Positions 42,536-54,341 of a stretch of DNA of 64,000 bases are shown here, one piece after another (position 1 is the first letter of the stretch; the number at the start of each line of letters is the position of its first letter). The translations under genes and the position numbers were made by a program. Source of the stretch: Rhabdophis nuchalis (taxonomy: Eukaryota; Chordata; Lepidosauria; Squamata; Natricidae). The notes beneath the pieces are model-generated. The model was given only the letters and a program-made list of their open reading frames with translations, did not search any database and was not told the DNA's origin. The stretch lies in the NCBI GenBank assembly GCA_039707465.1, contig CM077651.1:16782019-16846018 (forward strand), read 5' to 3'.

Positions 42536-42586
42536 GTTTTTTATTTTATTAAATTTATACCCCGCCCTTCTCCTTGTTAGGACCCA
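42536..42586 (-). mobile_element. L2-type LINE 3' tip
   Basis: Only the last 50 bp: TTTATTAAATTTATACCCCG, CCCTTCTCC and GGACCCAGG, matching the 49222 copy. Confidence 0.7.
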
Positions 42587-42589
42587 GGG

Positions 42590-43205
42590 TATTGGAATAA
42601 TGTTCTGTATTGTATTATCCATAATTCATAATAAAATGAATGCAAAGTTATATAGAATTCTGAGATAGCTGCCAAATCATAAATTGCATTAGCTTAGGAC
42701 ATCTTGACGATGAGTGTGATATATATCTAGGAAGTTTTTTATGTGATAAGATTTTTAAAAACTTGCATTCCTAACTCTATCAAGTTCTGAATTGTCCCAG
42801 TTACACAGACTTCACTTTTCTTTAAGCACATGAGGATTATATTAAGATTTTTGGGAGCTCTGTTAATAAAATTCCAGACAATTTTCTCTTGGTAAGCCTA
42901 TTGATCTGTCTATACTCAACTATAGGCAATTAAGTTATTGAACTATTTCCAGAATAAAATCAGATTTTTGGATTTGGATTGGATGGAAGACTTCTGGTTC
43001 TACGGCTTATTTAACCATGGAACATACATGGTGACTTGGTCACAGTCTATCAACACCACTTATTGCACAGCACTGATAGAGAAATATAATTAGGGAAGAT
43101 TTCAAGATAAATTGCACTATAGAAATGTAATGGATAACAAAAAAAAATAGGCCTTTTAAAGCTTCCAAGGAATCTTGACTTCTTTACCAAAATTCCTTCT
43201 TCTTC
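42590..43205. other. No recognised feature
   Basis: AT-rich sequence, nothing assignable. Confidence 0.5.
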
Positions 43206-43209
43206 CTAC

Positions 43210-44150
43210 TTCCTACTTAAGTATGAATCAGGAGTATGTTGCCAAAACAATCAACCCATTCCTAGGCTGCATTAACAGAGGAAGAGTTTTAAGATCACGT
43301 AAAACATCAGTACCACCATATACATCCTTGGTATACTGGTCATCATGTTACATAAAATATATACTGAAACTCTAGAAAGAGTGCAGAAAAGGATTCTGGG
43401 GGCTAAAGCATATGAAGAAGAGTTGCAAGAATTGGGTACATCCAATTCAATGAAAAGAAGAGGTGGCATGACAGCAAAATTCCAATATTTGAGAGATTGT
43501 CACAAAGAAAAAAAGGTCAATCTATTCTTCAAAGCACCTGAGGGCAAGACAAGAAGTAATTGATGGAAACTTATCAAGCAGAGATCCAATCTAGAACTAC
43601 AGAGAAATTTCCTAACAGTGAGAAGAGTTAATCAATGGAACAGTTTGCCTCCAGATGTTGTAGATGCTACATCACTGGAGGTTTTAGGAAGAGATTGGAC
43701 ATATTTTTTTTGAATGGTATAGGGCAGCGATGGTGAACCTTTTTTGGCTAGCGTGCCAAAAGGGGGGGGAACACAGGGGGGGTCGTGTGTGGGTGTGCCA
43801 CACCCATAATGCTATGTGCACTTTTTCATCCTCCCCAGGCTCCAGAGGCTTTCTAGAGCCTGGGGAGGGTGAAAACAGCCTCCCCCCCACCTTCAGAGGT
43901 TTCAGGAGCTTCCCTGAAGCCTCCAGAGGAAGAAAAATGGCCTCAAAAGAAGGCCTAAATCAGCTGGCCAGCGCACACATGCATGCTGGAGCTGACAGGG
44001 CAACACCTCACGTGCCCTAAGAAATGGTTCTGCATGCCACCTGTGGCATCCATGCCATAGGTTTGCTATCACAGGTATAGGGTTCCCTGCTTGCACAATT
44101 GGTTGTACTAGAAAACCTCCAATGTCCCTTCCAACTCTGTTTTCTGTGTT
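43210..44150 (+). mobile_element. CR1 LINE 3' fragment interrupted by a hAT MITE
   Basis: The CR1 carboxy-terminus and 3' UTR run at 43210-43724 and resume at 44083-44150 (TTCCCTGCTTGCACAATTGG then CAATGTCCCTTCCAACTCTG). The MITE 43725-44074 lies between. Coding frames are broken. Confidence 0.85.
43717..44082. mobile_element. hAT-type element, 350 bp, with perfect 8-bp TSD
   Basis: The element at 43725-44074 starts CAGCGATGGTGAACC and ends GGTTTGCTATCACAG, an imperfect inverted repeat (10 of 15). It is flanked by GTATAGGG at 43717-43724 and 44075-44082. The interior is GC-rich with CCAGGCTCCAGAGGC-type inverted segments. Non-coding. Confidence 0.92.
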
Positions 44151-44261
44151 CTATAGATTATTTCTTTTCAGGAGCACAGAAGCACAATACAGTACTGAGA
44201 TAAGGAGAATGATGCCCAGCTTTGACACAACACATTATATATTTGAGAATATCTGGCTGAA

Positions 44262-44359
44262 AGGAGGAGGAGGAGGAGGAGGAGGAAGAAGTAGAAGAAG
44301 AAGAAGAAGAAGAAGAAGAAGAAGAAGAAGAAGAAGAAGAAGAAGAAGAAGAAGAAGAA

Positions 44360-44422
<63 letters not shown>

Positions 44423-44600
44423 TAAGAAGAATTTAATCATACATTATTTCACTTTTTATGACTTTTAAAGGCAATGATACTTAACATTACTTTTTCTTAC
44501 TGTTACTTTGAATGATTATCTACTTCAGTGGCAGGGTTTAATGGACAGTTAAAGTACAACAAAGTAGCAAATTATTTTCACTAATGATGTGACATCACAG
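44262..44600 (-). mobile_element. (GAA)n-tailed repeat, copy 2
   Basis: GGA units, then about 45 GAA/AGA units with a few GAG interruptions (44264-44428), then a body of about 170 bp nearly colinear with 19723-19890. Long Arg and Phe homopolymer frames here are artefacts. Confidence 0.75.
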
Positions 44601-44918
44601 AACATTTTTATTTATTTGCTCAACATCTTAGACTGTTTAAAGACATGGTGTTATGTCAGGTGAGGATCAGATCCTATTATTATAAAGAAAAAAAATTAAG
44701 ATCAAATATAGCATCAAAGAAAAAACTAACACTTTCAATGTTTCTAACTGTAGAATACGCAAATTTTTTTTTTCCTGTCTCAGTAGTGAAACTAGGTGCT
44801 TGGCAACAGGATTACACAACATCATTAGACTGACTATTTAATCCCAGATTAGAATTGAGTTGCCTAGCCAAACAAAAATTAACCATTTGTTTCTTTCCCT
44901 CATTGTATTAGTAAATGG
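44601..44918. other. No recognised feature
   Basis: AT-rich unassigned sequence. Confidence 0.5.
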
Positions 44919-46000
44919 TAAAGGTTCCCCTCGTATATATGTGCTAGTAAAAAAAAAAGTAAGGTCCTACATATAGGCAAGAAAAACCAAATGCACAAGT
45001 ACAGTATAGGTGGTACCTTGCTCAATAGTAGCAACTGTGAGAGGGATCTTGGAATCCTAGTGGACAACCATTTAAATATGAGCCAGCAGTGTGCAGCAGC
45101 TGCCAAAAAAGCCAACACAGTTCTAGGCTGCATCAACAGAGGGATAGAATCTAGATCGCGTGAAGTGTTAATGCCACTGTATAGTGCCTTGGTAAGGCCA
45201 CACTTGGAATACTGCATACAGTTTTGGTCGCCACGATGTAGAAAAGACGTGGAGACTCTGGAAAGAGTGCAAAGAAGAGCAACCAAGATGATTAGAGGAC
45301 TGGAGACTAAGGCATATGAAGAACGGCTGCAGGAGCTGGGTATGTCTAGTTTGATGAAGAGAAGGACCAGGGGAGACATGATAGCAGTGTTCCGATATCT
45401 CAGAGGGTGCCACAAAGAAGAGGGAGTCAAACTTTTCTCCAAGGCACCTGGGGGCAGGACAAGGAGCAATGGGTGGAAACTAACCAAGGAGAGAAGCAAC
45501 TTAGAACTAAGGAGAAATTTCCTAACAGTAAGAACAGCTTGCCTCCAGCAGTTGTGAATGCCCCAACCCTGGAAGTCTTTAAAAAGATGTTAGACAGCCA
45601 TTTGTCTGAAATGGTATAAGGTTCCTGCCCATGCAGGGGGTTGGACTAGAAGACCTACAAGGTCCCTTCCAACTCTGCTATTGTATTGTATTGTATTGTA
45701 TTATTGTTCCAAACTCTAGGGTGCAGTGCTCTTCTCCATTTCAAAGCCAAAGACCCAGCACTGTCTGAAGGCATCTCCATGATGGCCGGCATGACTAAAT
45801 ACAGAAGGTGCATGGAACGCTGTTACTTTCCCACCAAAGGGAAATTTTGTACTTGAATTTCTATTGCTTTCAAACTGCTAGGTTGGCAGGAGCTAAGACA
45901 AGTAACGGGAGCTCACTTGGTTACGCGGGGCTAGGGATTCAAATTGTCAAACTGCTGACCTTTCTGATCAACAAACTCAGCATCTTAGCCACTGAACCCT
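44919..46000 (-). mobile_element. Sauria-type SINE split by a CR1
   Basis: The Bov-B-like tail is at 44919-44948 (GTAAAGGTTCCCCTCG, then ATGTGCTAGT). After the CR1 the SINE resumes at about 45704 (TGTTCCAAACTCTAGGG) and ends in the tRNA head near 46000. In intact copies GTGCTAGT and the GACTCTAGGG motif are adjacent, so the CR1 is the younger insertion. Confidence 0.88.
44949..45702 (+). mobile_element. CR1 LINE 3' fragment with TATTG tail
   Basis: A plus-strand CR1 3' end of about 750 bp. An open frame at 44991-45557 shows the RT carboxy-terminal block typical of CR1: ERDLGILVDNHLNMSQQC, LGCINRGI, LVRPHLEYCIQFWSP, LERVQRRATKMIRGLE, ELGMSSLMKRRTRGDMI. The 3' UTR ends GGTTGGACTAGAAGACCTAC, then CTATTGTATTGTATTGTATT. 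It lacks the catalytic YADD part and is inactive. Confidence 0.93.
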
Positions 46001-46208
46001 ATTGTATTACTACAATACATAAATACAACTATCAATAAGTAATAGTCCTCAGCCATGAAGAACAAAAAAAGGGAGTAAAATCAGGGTATTTTCAAAGTAT
46101 ATATTTACCCATTGGCATACATAAAAAAAAATCTGCACATGATTTTTCCTTAAATAAATACTGAAAGTCTCTGACATTGGTGGCAAGAACACAAATCATA
46201 CAGCAATA
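46001..46208. other. No recognised feature
   Basis: AT-rich spacer. Confidence 0.4.
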
Positions 46209-46462
46209 TACCGTATTTATTCGAGTATAACGCGCACACGTGTATAACGCGCACCCCTAATTTTTGATTAAAAATCGGTATTAAAAAACGTGTTTTTTTT
46301 CTTCCCCCTCGCGTACAGTGAGCGGCTGCAGCCCGGAAAAGGCGCAGTGCGAACTCACAATTCGCCTGCGCCCTCACCGGCCCTCGTTTATAACGCGCAC
46401 CAAAACTTTGATTTCTTTTTTGGGTAGAAAATTTTGCGCGTTATACTCGAATAAATACGGTA
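46209..46462. mobile_element. Tc1/mariner-type MITE with perfect 25-bp TIRs
   Basis: The element at 46211-46460 (250 bp) has ends that are exact 25-bp inverted repeats starting CCGTATTTATTCGAGTATAA. It is flanked by TA at 46209-46210 and 46461-46462. The motif TATAACGCGCAC is repeated inside each end (three forward copies in all). The interior is GC-rich and non-coding, with no transposase. Zero TIR divergence suggests a young insertion. Confidence 0.92.
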
Positions 46463-47150
46463 CTAAAAATTCTGCCCTTCATGTGCATTCATAATTGTGT
46501 AATTAAGTTCTATTTTGCCAAACTGTCCTGAATGTTTAAACATTCTGCTTTTATAAGAAGTTCCAGCATAATCCATAAAAGAGAGAGTTGTAGTTCTCCA
46601 TCCCCACATCATTTTTTTAAGTTGGTATGTGTTTTTAAAAATCCCTTCTTGCCTTTCAAAATTTCCTTGTATCAATTTAACTACAGAGGTTCTCATTCAG
46701 AGTTGTCTTATTTTGACTCATCTGCCCTCTGTTGGTCTCTTTACAAGGAATATCGGATAAGAGTCATTGATCTTATTTTAAACAAATACCCAGGCACAAA
46801 AACTTATTTATTGCTTCTTCTACCTGAGCAGGACTGTGATACATTTTCCTAGGTTGTGCAATTTTGTGCCTCGTTTCTTCCTGGTGATTGAAGATAATCG
46901 TCCATCCCTATGATTGAAGGTTAGTTCTATTCTTGGTGACTATCACTATTATTTGTGTTATTTTTATTATATTAATATTCTAATGTTATTTTGTCATATT
47001 TTATGTCTACTTTTTACTCATATCTATAATTTTAGGTGCAGGTGTTTCTTTGTAGTGTTCTTCTTATCTAAAGGCCATAATAAAGGTTTGTTGTGGTTGT
47101 TGATGCTTCAGACCGTTTCCCTCCCACTGTGGTTAAACAGGCTTGACCAT
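46463..47150. other. No recognised feature
   Basis: Unassigned AT-rich DNA. Confidence 0.5.
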
Positions 47151-47263
47151 CTTTTTTTTTTCTTTTAACAAATCAGCAGGAATGGAGATGACACAGAAAG
47201 CCCATGCTGACACTCCGCTGCAGATGAGTTTTCTGAACCTTGGACGTGAAATGTTCTTTCATG

Positions 47264-47670
<407 letters not shown>

Positions 47671-47784
47671 GGACACTTGTTTCCAAATCTAATCATTCTA
47701 TTACACACAATTGCAAACATAGAATAAAGCCATAAGTAACAAAGTGTATTTCTCTTTCAAGATTTCCCAGCATTTTATAACAGA

Positions 47785-48230
47785 TAACATAACATAAAGA
47801 ATAAAAGAGTTGGGAGGGACCATGGGGATCTTCTTGTCCAACTTTCTGCTCAAGCAGAAGACCCTAAACCATTCCAGACAATTGGCTGTCCAGCGATGTG
47901 GCACCCACAACTTTGGGAGAAAATCATTCCACTGGTTAATTGTTCTCACTGTTAGAAAGTTTCTTTTCAGTTCTAGGTGGCTTCTCTTCTTGATGAGTTT
48001 TCATCCATTGCTTCTTGTTTTTGCCTTCTGTTCTTTTGGAACATGAACCAGTCTTCTTTGTGACAGCTCCTCAGATATTGGAACACTGCTATCATGACAT
48101 CCCTTTCACTAGACTAGACATACCCAATTCCTACAAACTTTCTTCATCTTTCCTAGCCTCCAGGCCCTTAATCATCTTTATTGGTCTTTTCTGCACTCTT
48201 TCCAGAGTCTCAACATCTTATACATACATA
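47785..48230 (-). mobile_element. CR1 LINE 3' fragment
   Basis: A minus copy: GTTGGGAGGGACCATGGGGA at the 3' side, then complements of the CR1 carboxy-terminal coding, ending at AGAGTCTCAACATCTTATAC. Frames are broken. Confidence 0.85.
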
Positions 48231-48830
48231 TATAGATAGATGATCAAAACTGGATAGCACTTTTCTCAAATCAGGTTAAAACCAATGACCCATAATCATA
48301 ATCAGCAAATATTCAATGCGGTTCAATTCAGATCAGATTTGATCATCCGTTGACATTAGGTTCTCACAGAAGCCAGTTCCGCCTTCCATTCTAACTTTGT
48401 GCTAATAAAGTTTCAGAGGTATTTCTAAATAAATGAAATCTGATAAAACAATCTGGAGTACATCAACAGAGATCTGAATTCTGCTATTTAATTGTTTTTA
48501 TTTAGGTTAAGAGAAACAGTGATGTCATTTTTTTTTGGTTTGCTTATTTATCTGGTTATTTTTATGGTTCGTTGCACAGTCCGCCAGATTTTTAGACTGC
48601 ATTTGTCCATCTTTCCAAGGATCTAAGATACAGTAGGCAAATGTTGCTATTTGATGGTGTTAAAGATATAGTTCCAGGATGCAACAATTCCAAGTAAAGT
48701 TGCCCTTTGCAATTGAGTGGTGGTGATTTGGTCAATGCTATTTATTTATAATATTTATAAATATGCATAATTATTTAAATATTTATGACATTTTTATTGT
48801 GGTTGTCCATATAGTAAGCAACATGTTGGT
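48231..48830. other. No recognised feature
   Basis: AT-rich unassigned DNA. Confidence 0.5.
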
Positions 48831-48831
48831 A

Positions 48832-49775
48832 AGTGTGGTAAGGCCACACTTGGAATATTGCATTCAGTTTTGGTCACCACAATGTAAAAAAAAGATGCTG
48901 AGACTCTAGAAAGAGTACAGAGAAAATCAACAAAGGTGATTAGGGGATTGGAGACTGAAACATATGAAGAACGGTTGCTGGAATTGGGTATGTCTAGTCT
49001 GATGAAAAGAAGGCCTAGGGGAGAGATGATAGCAGTGTTCCGATATCTCAGGGGTTCCACAAAGAAGAGGGAATCAAGCTATTCTCCAAAGCACCTGAGG
49101 GTAGGACAAGAAGCAATGGGTGGAAACTAACCAAGGAGAGAAGCAACCTAGAACTAAGGGGAAATTTCCTGACAGTTAGAACAATTAATCAGTGGAACAA
49201 CTTGCCTCCAGAAGTTGTGAATTTATTTTATTTATTTATTTATTTAAATTTATATCCCGCCCTTCTCCACAAAGGACCCAGGGCGGCGCACAGGAAATTT
49301 AAAAACATACAAAATACAATAAATATAATTTAAAAAACTATTAAATAAACTTATCCTGCGCTAAAACCAAATTTTAAGAACCCAATTTAAAACTACCTAA
49401 AAGTCCCCATGGGAGGTTAGGCTAGGCCGGCTTGTTGGAACAAATATGTCTTAAGACATTGGCGGAAGAGGCGGAGGTCGGTGATGGTACGTAATTCAGG
49501 GGGTAGGTCATTCCAAAGGGCTGGGCCCGCCACAGAGAAGGCTCTTCCCCTGGGTGTCGCCAGTCGGCATTGTCCGGCCGAGGGCACCCTGAGAAGGCCC
49601 TCTCTGTGGGAGCGTATTGGTCTAAGGGATGTACCAACACTGGAAATTTTTAAGAAGAGGTTGGAAAACCATTTGTCTGAAGTGGTGTAGTGTTTCCTGT
49701 CTAGGCGGAGGGTTGGACTAGAAGACCTCACAGGTCCCTTCCAATTCTTTTATTCTATTCTATTCAAAAATGTTT
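48832..49775 (+). mobile_element. CR1 LINE 3' fragment split by an L2
   Basis: The CR1 carboxy-terminal part spans 48832-49221 (GCCACACTTGGAATATTGC, RGLETETYEERLLELGMSSL frame). It resumes at about 49634 with ACCAACACTGGAAATTTTTA and the GGTTGGACTAGAAGACCTCA end, then a TTCTATTCTATTC tail. Confidence 0.9.
49222..49636 (-). mobile_element. L2-type LINE 3' fragment nested in CR1
   Basis: Minus copy: TTTA tail at the left, then CCCGCCCTTCTCC, up to SLRPIRSHREGLLRVPSAGQ at 49636. The coding tip is open (FSVAGPALWNDLPPELRTIT, then HLFQQAGLA-like end). It replaces the CR1 sequence between GTTGTGAAT and CCAACACTGG. Confidence 0.92.
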
Positions 49776-49779
49776 AAAC

Positions 49780-50750
49780 TCTCCAGGATCTGAGATAGGG
49801 TCAGATGTTTTTTCTTGATAATTTTTGTTAGTAGTAATAAGACAATGTATCTTCAGGATTATATTTATCAATGACTTACTGAAATTTATTATTAATGTTT
49901 TATAGCAACAATGGATGTTTTTTTTTACTCCAGTGATTAGAATACTTACATTCTTTTGTAATAAATGGTTGAAGAGTCCACATTTTTATCAGTCTTTACA
50001 AGACTTCTGGGTATGCAAAAATGCTGTTGCTTGAAAACAAAATAACACATGATTAAATCAAAACTAACATTAAATTCCAGCAGTATGGTGTCTCTGATAT
50101 TTATGACTACCTGTCAAATATTGTATGGAAGTTACATTTTTCCCTGCAACTTTGGGAAACTCTACTTGCACAAAAAAGACAGATGTCCTCCTCCATCACC
50201 CACCACTAAAAAGAAAATGAAAAAGAACAATCACTCCAAACCTCCACTTTCAATACTTCTGATTTCATGCTTTCTTAGCTTCATGAATATCAAATACTAG
50301 TTTCAGTGGAGTTACCTAAGAAGCGCTAATTATTCTCCAAAACACAGATTTTTTTTTTATACTATGCCATCTATTTAAGAATGTCTTTTCCCCAATGGTC
50401 CTTCATATAGTCTATAATGTAGGTGATTTAGGCTTTAAATAACTATGTAAATTAGCCATCAAGGCTTTGTTGAAAGGAAGTTAAGTGTATAGCCTGCCAC
50501 AATCTTACTTTAAATGCACACATAAGAACAGCTGTGCAAATCCTGGAAAAAGGCAACAGCTAAAAAAGTGAACTTGAGTTGAATTTGAAGGCACTTGCAG
50601 ATTTTTAAATAATCCAAGAAGCTGAATTTCAGCTAAAGTGTCTCATTAGATAATGTGTTTGAAAGTTCCAACTCTTTTTTTTTTGGGGGGGGGGGGGTGC
50701 AATTTTTTAAGGACAGCAGAGATAAGGCTCAGAAAATTGTGCATGACATG
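49780..50750. other. No recognised feature
   Basis: AT-rich unassigned DNA with a G run at 50685-50697. Confidence 0.5.
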
Positions 50751-50767
50751 AAATGTGTGTGTGTTCC

Positions 50768-51172
50768 ACCATACATCCCTCAGACCGATACGCTCCCACA
50801 GAGAGGGCCTCCTCAGGGTGCCGTCGGCTGGACAATGCCGACTGGTGACACCCAGGGGAAGAGCCTTCTCTGTGGTGGGCCCAGCCCTCTGGAACGACTT
50901 ACCCCCTGAACTCCGCACCATCTCCAACCTCCGCCTCTTCCGCAAGTATCTGAAGACACATCTATTCCATCTAGCCGGCCTAGCGTAACTCCATTACTGA
51001 CTATTAGACAGTTTTAAACTTGGGATTTTTAATTCAGTTTTTAGTGCAGGGTTTATTTATTAGAATAAGTTTTTTAAATTTTATATATTTTATATATTTT
51101 GTATGTATTTTAACATCCCTGTACGCCGCCCTGGGTCCATTTGGAGAAGGGTGGGGTATAAATTTAATAAAA
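50768..51172 (+). mobile_element. L2-type LINE 3' fragment
   Basis: A plus copy starting at SLRPIRSHREGLLRVPSAGQ, FSVVGPALWNDLPPE, a stop near 50988, then a 3' UTR ending GTACGCCGCCCTGGGTCC and GGGGTATAAATTTAATAAA. Confidence 0.93.
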
Positions 51173-51620
51173 AAAACAAAACTCTGGAACGTCTCAAGCC
51201 ATTTCAACCAAATTTGGTACATAGATGACTTACGTCTGCAAAAAAAATTATGAGTGGTGGTGGCAAGATACCCCTGGTGTTTGCGTGTGTGTTCCAGCAT
51301 AACTCTGGAATGCCTGGGCTGTTAAGGAGAGTGAGTGCAGCATTCTAGAGCGGCAATTGCTTGTGATGTCAGTTCCTTCACAGCTTCCTCTGGAAAGCCA
51401 ACCATCACATTCGCTTTCGAGTGGACCAATAGGGAAGTGCCTGATGGATCTGGAACCAAGTGCCAGGATCTTTGACAGGGCAGGAAAGAGGAGTGCATCG
51501 GAAAAATAAGGGAGGGGGCAGGGATGACGGGCATGGGATTTGGGGGAAGAAAGACCCCTCTCAAGGGCTCCATGCCTTGACATCTATGAATACCCGGGAA
51601 ATGCTGGGTTATCAGCTAGT
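51173..51620 (+). mobile_element. Helitron-like 3' end
   Basis: A 6-bp stem (ACCCGG at 51592-51597 with CTGGGT at 51604-51609, one G-T pair) is followed 6 nt later by CTAG and a T (51616-51620). Helitrons end in a short hairpin just upstream of CTRR and insert before T. I cannot place the 5' TC terminus; the shown left border is only the end of the L2. No Rep/helicase is present, so it is non-autonomous or a fragment. Confidence 0.5.
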
Positions 51621-51674
51621 CTCCAAATATAAAACAATTAGAATGTTTTTAATATATTTCACATCTTAAAAATT

Positions 51675-51937
51675 TCACAAATTAAAAACACATCTTTTTC
51701 GCTTGGCCGGCCTAGGATAGTCTCTTCTGATTGTTTAGGGATTTTTAGTAAATATTTGGGAATTTTAGCGCAGGGTTTTCTGTTTAATATGCCTTTTAGT
51801 TAGTATTTATGTACGTTTATTGTTTTAAATTTTGTATTCTTTTTAACTGTTTTTAATTCCCTGTGCCCCGCCTCGAGTCCCTTCGGGGAGAGAGAGTGGG
51901 TTATAAATAAAATTCGATTCGATTCGATTTCTTCTGT
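51675..51937 (+). mobile_element. L2-type LINE 3' tip with ATTCG tail
   Basis: Starts at the KLKTHLFRLAGLG stop region, then the UTR with GCCCCGCCTCGAGTCCCTTC and an ATTCGATTCGATTCG tail at 51911-51930. It belongs to the same tail type as the 26.5- and 31-kb copies. Confidence 0.88.
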
Positions 51938-51939
51938 AT

Positions 51940-52430
51940 TTTTTTAACATGCCACTTTTGGGAAAAACGTATTTTCACTAAAGAAACTTTCGATGAAATG
52001 TGGATTAGTGATGTGTAGAATGTGTGTTGTGAGTTGACTGACAGGACAGAGATGACTGACAGATGTGAAAAGGCCTTTCCTCTGATGTACTACCAAGCAG
52101 ATTTCACTTTCTTTCTTCAAAAAAGAATATGTAATCATAATCTACTTTCCATACTGGACCTGGGTGGTATTGTTGCATTATATTTTTTTCTCCTTTCTAC
52201 TTTAAATTCTGGGTTGTGAGGTGAATTATTTTCAATTTCAAAACTCTTAAAATCTTAAAAGACGCAATAATAACAACTTGAATAAAATTGGAAGGAGGAG
52301 GAAATGTTCCCTTACATGCACTTGAGATTTCAAAGAGGATGCTGGCATATGAACGTTTCATTTTTGTTCCTTTGTAACATAGTAGAGTTATACTGTACTC
52401 TCAATAAAAGTGTATTTCTTTTTTCCCTGT
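51940..52430. other. No recognised feature
   Basis: Unassigned DNA before the large trinucleotide array. Confidence 0.5.
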
Positions 52431-52431
52431 T

Positions 52432-53097
52432 TCCTCCTTCCTCCTCCTCCTCCTCTCCTCCTCCTCCACCACCACCACCACTACCACCACCACTACCACC
52501 ACCACCACCACTACCTCCACCACCACTACTACCACCACCACCACTACCTCCACCACCACTACTACCACCACCACCACTACTACCACCACCACTACTACCA
52601 CCACCACCACTACTACCACCACCATCACTACCACCACCACTACTACCACCACCACCACTACCTCCACCACCACTACCTCCACCACTACCTCCACCACCAC
52701 TACCTCCACCACCACCTCCACCACCACTACTACCACCACCACCACTACCACCACTACTACTACCACCACCACCACTACCTCCACCACCACCACTACCACC
52801 ACCACCACTACCTCCACCACTACCACCACCACCACCACTACCTCCACCACCACTACTACCATCACCACTACTACCACCACCACCACCACTACTACCTCCA
52901 CCACTACTACCACCACCACTACTACTACCACCACTACCACCACCACTACTACCACCACCATCACTACCTCCACCACTACCACCACCACCACCACTACCAC
53001 CACCACTACTACCACCACCATTACTATCACCACCACCACCATTACCACCACCACTACTACCACCACCACCACTACCTCCACCACTACCACCACCATC
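52432..53097. repeat. 660-bp (CCA/CTA/CTC)n trinucleotide array
   Basis: CTCCTC units lead into about 215 CAC, CTA and CTC triplets, mostly in CCACCACTA-like patterns, with rare ATC. The strand asymmetry is extreme: nearly G-free on plus for 650 bp. Long Pro/Leu, His/Tyr, Ser/Gly and Val frames on both strands are by-products. Confidence 0.98.
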
Positions 53098-53277
53098 ATA
53101 TGTTTTTTTTAGATGGAGCGGCAGTGACAGATGTAACAGAACCATACAGAGTGGCAGATCCATGTTTGTTTGTGCACCATGAAAAAAGGATTTAATAATG
53201 TCACTTACTATATTGTGGATTTTTATTCTTGCTTCCAGCAAATTAAATAAACCATCAACTGTGAGAAATTTATCAAT

Positions 53278-53526
53278 ATATTATCATCATCATTTTCTTT
53301 TAATGACCCCATAATTCCTTTCAGGGTGGAGTCTGGGCAACTGAATGGAGCTAGCAGAGTCTTTACTGGCCAGATGCACTTTGTGTCGCCACTGCGGAGT
53401 TTTGTTCAGCAGACATATCCCCATTGTGCCCAAAGAGAGAAATATCTGCCTCTACCTAGGATCGAACTCACAGCCTCTGGATTGTGAGGTAAGAGCTCCA
53501 CCTCTTAGCCACCACACCATTCCTAT
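53278..53526 (-). mobile_element. tRNA-derived SINE (third type)
   Basis: On minus: head GGAATGGTGTGGTGGCTAAG (box A), box B GAGTTCGATCCTA, a body with ACTCCGCAGTGGCGACAC, a 3' end ACTCCACCCTGAAAGGAAT and a GATGATGATAAT tail. Complete-looking, about 250 bp. Confidence 0.8.
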
Positions 53527-54341
53527 TTATCAATGTACTATATTTAGCCAAACATATTGGGCATCAAAATTTGCAATACTGAAGGGGAAACTTCTCATGA
53601 AAACAGAAATGATTAAGTGGATCAACAAAAGTCCTTTTCCAACATATGTTTTTATTAAGAGCAAGCGAGGACAAGGAGAGACAATTCTGCCCTACTAACA
53701 TTGTCTTCTATATGTGTAGGAAAGATTTCTGTCGTGAACCTCTTCTGCCTTCAATGGTTGGCTGTATAATTAAGAATAACAGTTTCCAGAACCTGTTAAT
53801 GGAAGAATTGCTCCATACTGGATAGTTACCCTACACGCAACCTGAAATTTCTCTGGAAAAACCATTAAAGATAATCCAAAGACCTCCAATTCCTCTTTTA
53901 CTCAAGCCAGACATATGTAATGCTGCTCTTGTAGCTGCTGAGAGCTATAACACCTTGGTGTAACATTTGGCATATTAATATCTGTGCTATCATGCATATG
54001 TGTTATGTGTGCTTGAGGCAGTGCCATCATGGATAAAATAACAAGCTTTCTTCCAAAGAAGATTTTTCTAAAATATTTGGGAAAGCTTTCTTTTGGGGGG
54101 GGGGGGGAAGGAATGCCAGGAATAAATAATGTGTATTTCTTCTTCTACTAAATTTATTTAAATATTAAGAAATGCTATTTTTCTAGAAGGCTCTCATGCA
54201 AACATAATTGATCTGCAAAATAATGTTATTTATGCTGCACTGCATTAACCCCTAACATTTTCTTCTTCTTCTCGCCATTGAGGTCATGTGTAAAATGTTC
54301 TGGATTCAAAATCCTTATGATAAATATTCTGAGACTTCTGA
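53527..54341. other. No recognised feature
   Basis: Unassigned; a G13 run lies at about 54094-54106. Confidence 0.5.

Noticed and set aside
44122..44440. Arg-homopolymer and Phe-homopolymer frames
   Set aside because: Products of the GAA microsatellite.
52304..53241. Long open frames (up to about 300 codons) rich in Pro/Leu, Ser/Gly, His/Tyr or Val
   Set aside because: They are translations of the CCA/CTA trinucleotide array in several frames on both strands, not genes.
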